Part shown: piece after piece, positions 16,374 through 18,542 of the stretch
How the letters are laid out: the number at the start of each line of letters is the position of its first letter
Position numbering within the stretch: the first letter of the stretch is position 1
Origin: an uncultured Collinsella sp.
GTDB lineage: Bacteria; Actinomycetota; Coriobacteriia; Coriobacteriales; Coriobacteriaceae
DNA length: 18,542 nucleotides
Assembly: GCA_900762015.1 (NCBI GenBank)
Contig: CAAFEX010000113.1
Coordinates: 1 to 18,542, forward strand
Reading direction: 5' to 3'
The notes under the pieces: generated by a model
The model's input: only the letters and a program-made list of their open reading frames with translations
Told to the model about the DNA's origin: nothing
The model's database searches: none
Translations under genes and position numbers: made by a program

Positions 16374-18229
16374 TGGCAGACGAGACCAAGACTCAGATTC
16401 CCAAGCCCACCCGCCAGCGTGGTCCCATGGGCCGCATGGGTGGCATGCGCCGTGGCGAAAAGGCCAAGGACTTTAAGGGCACCATGAGGCAGCTGCTCGG
16501 CTATATCGGCCAGCACAAGGTTGCCGTGTTTGCCGCCGTCGCCTTTGCCGTGTGCTCGGTCATCTTTAACATTGTGGGGCCCAAGGTGCTCGGCCAGGTT
16601 ACGACTAAGCTGTTCGAGGGCTTGGTTGCCAAGGTCAACGGCACCGGCGATGTCGACTTTGCCTGGATCGCCAAGACGCTCGGCTTTTTACTCTGTCTGT
16701 ATCTGGCGAGCTCTGCCTGCAGCCTGATCCAAGGCTGGCTCATGACCGGCGTCACGCAAAAGATTTGTTATCGCATGCGCAAGGAGATCGCCGCCAAGAT
16801 CGCCGTCGTTCCGATGAGCTACTTTAACGGACACAGCAAGGGCGACGTACTCAGTCGCATCACCAACGACGTCGATACGCTCGGCCAGTCGCTCAACCAG
16901 AGCGTGACGCAGCTCATCACGTCTGTCACGCAGATTATCGGCGTGCTCGTCATGATGCTGTCGATCAGTCTGCCGCTCACCGGCGTCACCGTGCTCACGC
17001 TGCCGGCTGCCGCGATTATCCTGACCGTGATGATTCACTTCTCGCAGCCGTACTTCCGCGAGCAACAGCAAGTCCTGGGCGCCGTCAACGGCATTATCGA
17101 GGAGGACTTTGCCGGCCAGAACGTTATTCAGGTGTTCGACCGCGCCGAAGCCTCAATCGAGGAGTTCGACCGTCAAAACGACCGCCTCTTTATTAGCGGC
17201 TGGCGCTCGCAGTTCCTGTCGGGCCTGATGATGCCGCTTATGAGTCTGGTGGGCAACATGGGCTACGTGGGCGTCGTCGTGGTAGGCGCGCAGCTCGCGC
17301 TGACCGGCAATGCCACGCCCGGCGACATCCAGAGCTTTATCCAGTACGTGCGCAACTTTACGCAACCCGTGCAGCAGCTGGGCAACGTGAGCAACACGAT
17401 GCAGTCGATGGCTGCCGCCACCGAGCGCGTCTTTGAGTTCCTGGCCGCGCCCGAGGAGGAGCAGAAGGCCGACGCACAGATCCCCGAAAAGCGCCCCGGC
17501 CATGTGGAGTTCGACCATGTCAAGTTTGGCTACACGCCCGACAAGACCATCATCCACGACTTTAGCTGCGAGGCGCAGCCCGGCCAGACCATCGCCATCG
17601 TCGGCCCCACCGGCGCCGGCAAGACCACGCTCATTAAGCTGCTGCAGCGCTTTTACGACGTGGACGGCGGTTCGCTGCGCGTCGAGGGCGTCGACGTGCG
17701 CGACTGGGACCGCGCGGCGCTGCGCGGCGAGTTTGCCATGGTGCTGCAGGACACCTGGCTGTTTAACGGCACCATCCGCGAGAACATCCGTTACGGACGC
17801 CCCGATGCGAGCGATGCCGAGGTCGAAGCCGCTGCACGTGCCGCACGCTGCGACCACTTTATCCATACGCTCGCCGGCGGCTACGACTTTATGATCAACG
17901 AGGAGGGCACCAACCTGTCGCAGGGTCAGCGCCAGCTCGTGACCATCGCCCGTGCCATTTTGGCCGACCGCCCGGCGCTGATTCTGGACGAGGCGACCTC
18001 CAACGTCGATACCCGCACCGAGGAGCTCATCCAGCGCGCCATGGATGCGCTGATGCAGGGCCGCACCAGCTTTGTCATCGCACATCGCCTGTCCACGATT
18101 CGAAACGCCGACGTGATCTTGGTGATCCGCGACGGCGACATCGTCGAGAAGGGCACGCACGACGAACTGCTCGCCCAAGGCGGCTTCTACGCCGACCTGT
18201 ACAACTCGCAGTTCGACGAAGCGGCGTAA
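16373..18229 (+). CDS. ABC exporter half-transporter with canonical ATPase residues
   Basis: A 618-residue partner subunit. A basic, Gly/Met/Arg-rich tail (about 10-35, GPMGRMGGMRRGEK) precedes the membrane domain (helices from about 48 to 315). The nucleotide-binding domain has Walker A GPTGAGKTT (411-419), a variant signature LSQGQ (515-519), Walker B LILDE with catalytic E540, and H571 in IAHRLST. The variant signature faces the partner's degenerate site in a heterodimer, while the partner's intact VSGGQ completes the active site with this subunit's E540 and H571. The start ATG overlaps the previous stop by one base (TAATG), with AGGAGG 9 bases upstream, so near-equal production of both subunits is expected. 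A strong terminator follows. Confidence 0.92.
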   Translation: MADETKTQIPKPTRQRGPMGRMGGMRRGEKAKDFKGTMRQLLGYIGQHKVAVFAAVAFAVCSVIFNIVGPKVLGQVTTKLFEGLVAKVNGTGDVDFAWIAKTLGFLLCLYLASSACSLIQGWLMTGVTQKICYRMRKEIAAKIAVVPMSYFNGHSKGDVLSRITNDVDTLGQSLNQSVTQLITSVTQIIGVLVMMLSISLPLTGVTVLTLPAAAIILTVMIHFSQPYFREQQQVLGAVNGIIEEDFAGQNVIQVFDRAEASIEEFDRQNDRLFISGWRSQFLSGLMMPLMSLVGNMGYVGVVVVGAQLALTGNATPGDIQSFIQYVRNFTQPVQQLGNVSNTMQSMAAATERVFEFLAAPEEEQKADAQIPEKRPGHVEFDHVKFGYTPDKTIIHDFSCEAQPGQTIAIVGPTGAGKTTLIKLLQRFYDVDGGSLRVEGVDVRDWDRAALRGEFAMVLQDTWLFNGTIRENIRYGRPDASDAEVEAAARAARCDHFIHTLAGGYDFMINEEGTNLSQGQRQLVTIARAILADRPALILDEATSNVDTRTEELIQRAMDALMQGRTSFVIAHRLSTIRNADVILVIRDGDIVEKGTHDELLAQGGFYADLYNSQFDEAA

Positions 18230-18256
18230 AACCGGCGGCAAACAACCGCAATACCC

Positions 18257-18296
18257 AAAAAACGGGGGCGCAGGTTCATCCTGTGCCCCCGTTTTT
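18257..18296 (+). terminator. Intrinsic terminator of the marR-ABC operon
   Basis: Arms starting at 18257 (A-tract then CGGGGGCGCAGG) and ending at 18296 (CCTGTGCCCCCG then five T) pair almost perfectly around TTCAT, with one mismatch that is a G-U pair in RNA. The T tract TTTTTCGTT follows. It lies 28 bases after the last ABC gene and is the clearest terminator in the window; the A-tract on the other side makes it potentially bidirectional. Confidence 0.9.
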
Positions 18297-18466
18297 CGTT
18301 CTGTGGCCTCGAACCGACTCCCTGAAACCTATTTGATAGCCCCTTCCAGAGCCCGTGGGCAAAAAATGGCAAATCTGAGTACTATTACTTTTTTAGTAAC
18401 ATCCAAAACGACCCAAAACACCGCTCTTGTAGCTTGTATGCACGGTAGCGCGCAGAGATGTGGTGT

Positions 18467-18492
18467 AAGAGGCGGGGCATGCCCCGCCTCTT
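18467..18492. terminator. 26-bp perfect palindrome near the right edge
   Basis: AAGAGGCGGGGC and its exact complement flank a central AT, making an uninterrupted 26-bp palindrome. A pyrimidine run (TTCTCTTTCTT) follows on the plus strand. It lies about 30 bases beyond the stop of the putative edge gene at 18521 and may end that leftward transcript, or act in both directions. The surrounding 18297-18520 region shows no gene. Confidence 0.5.
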
Positions 18493-18520
18493 CTCTTTCT
18501 TGAAAGGGAGGGGACACCGC

Positions 18521-18541
18521 CTAGAATTCGTCGTTGGAGTA
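18521..18541 (-). CDS. Possible C-terminal end of a leftward gene entering from the right
   Basis: On the minus strand one frame from the window edge reads Y-S-N-D-E-F and then TAG at 18523-18521, followed by the palindrome at 18467-18492 in a terminator-like position. Six codons cannot establish a gene; this is only a suggestion from context. Confidence 0.25.
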   Translation of the reverse strand, partial: YSNDEF

Positions 18542-18542
18542 A

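Noticed and set aside
16373..16480. Gly/Met/Arg-rich N-terminus of the second ABC subunit as a novel domain
   Set aside because: Similar basic Gly/Met-rich tails are, as far as I recall, common in this exporter subfamily, so it was noted but not counted as novel.

Overview
The window looks like chromosomal DNA of a gut anaerobe of the class Coriobacteriia, most likely Collinsella or a close relative. This rests on GC-rich coding sequence with strong third-position GC, a fermentative gene set (pyruvate formate-lyase, sucrose PTS) and family-level protein resemblance. No search was run, so the genus is an inference. There is no tRNA, rRNA, CRISPR array, transposase or phage gene.

Layout. Positions 1 to about 13300 are transcribed leftward (minus strand) and 13558-18229 rightward. 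From left to right: the first 70 codons of a membrane-anchored protein running off the left edge (1-212); a palindrome-rich intergenic stretch (213-528); pflA, the PFL-activating radical SAM enzyme (529-1347); a DegV-family lipid-binding protein (1522-2382); a sucrose/fructoside locus (2653-8271) made of a divergent GH32 enzyme, a PTS EIIBC permease and a GH32 sucrose-6-phosphate hydrolase, with a LacI-type repressor upstream; a pyruvate formate-lyase encoded in two pieces (8573-10961); a 2-keto-3-deoxygluconate permease (11429-12448) and a short-chain dehydrogenase (12557-13306); then a divergent MarR regulator and two overlapping ABC exporter half-transporters (13558-18229). The last bases hold what may be the C-terminal end of another minus-strand gene.

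How the genes work together. Sucrose or a related fructoside would enter by the EIIBC permease as the 6-phosphate and be split by ScrB, while the second GH32 may process another fructoside. Three near-identical 17-bp operator-like sites, two at the GH32/PTS promoter and one in front of lacI, predict local repression and autoregulation. Pyruvate from glycolysis goes to PFL, giving acetyl-CoA and formate. The large PFL protein ends before the glycyl-radical domain, and an 83-residue GrcA-like protein encoded just downstream carries that domain, so activity should need both proteins plus PflA. The KDG permease and the dehydrogenase suggest uptake and oxidoreduction of keto-sugar acids. The MarR-ABC operon has the hallmarks of a heterodimeric type IV exporter with one degenerate ATPase site.

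Most unusual points: the two-gene PFL; a roughly 180-bp nested palindrome starting at the grcA stop codon; a 15-bp inverted repeat that includes the marR start codon; a roughly 200-residue insertion in the first external loop of one ABC subunit; and several long, near-perfect intergenic hairpins that may be dispersed repeats.
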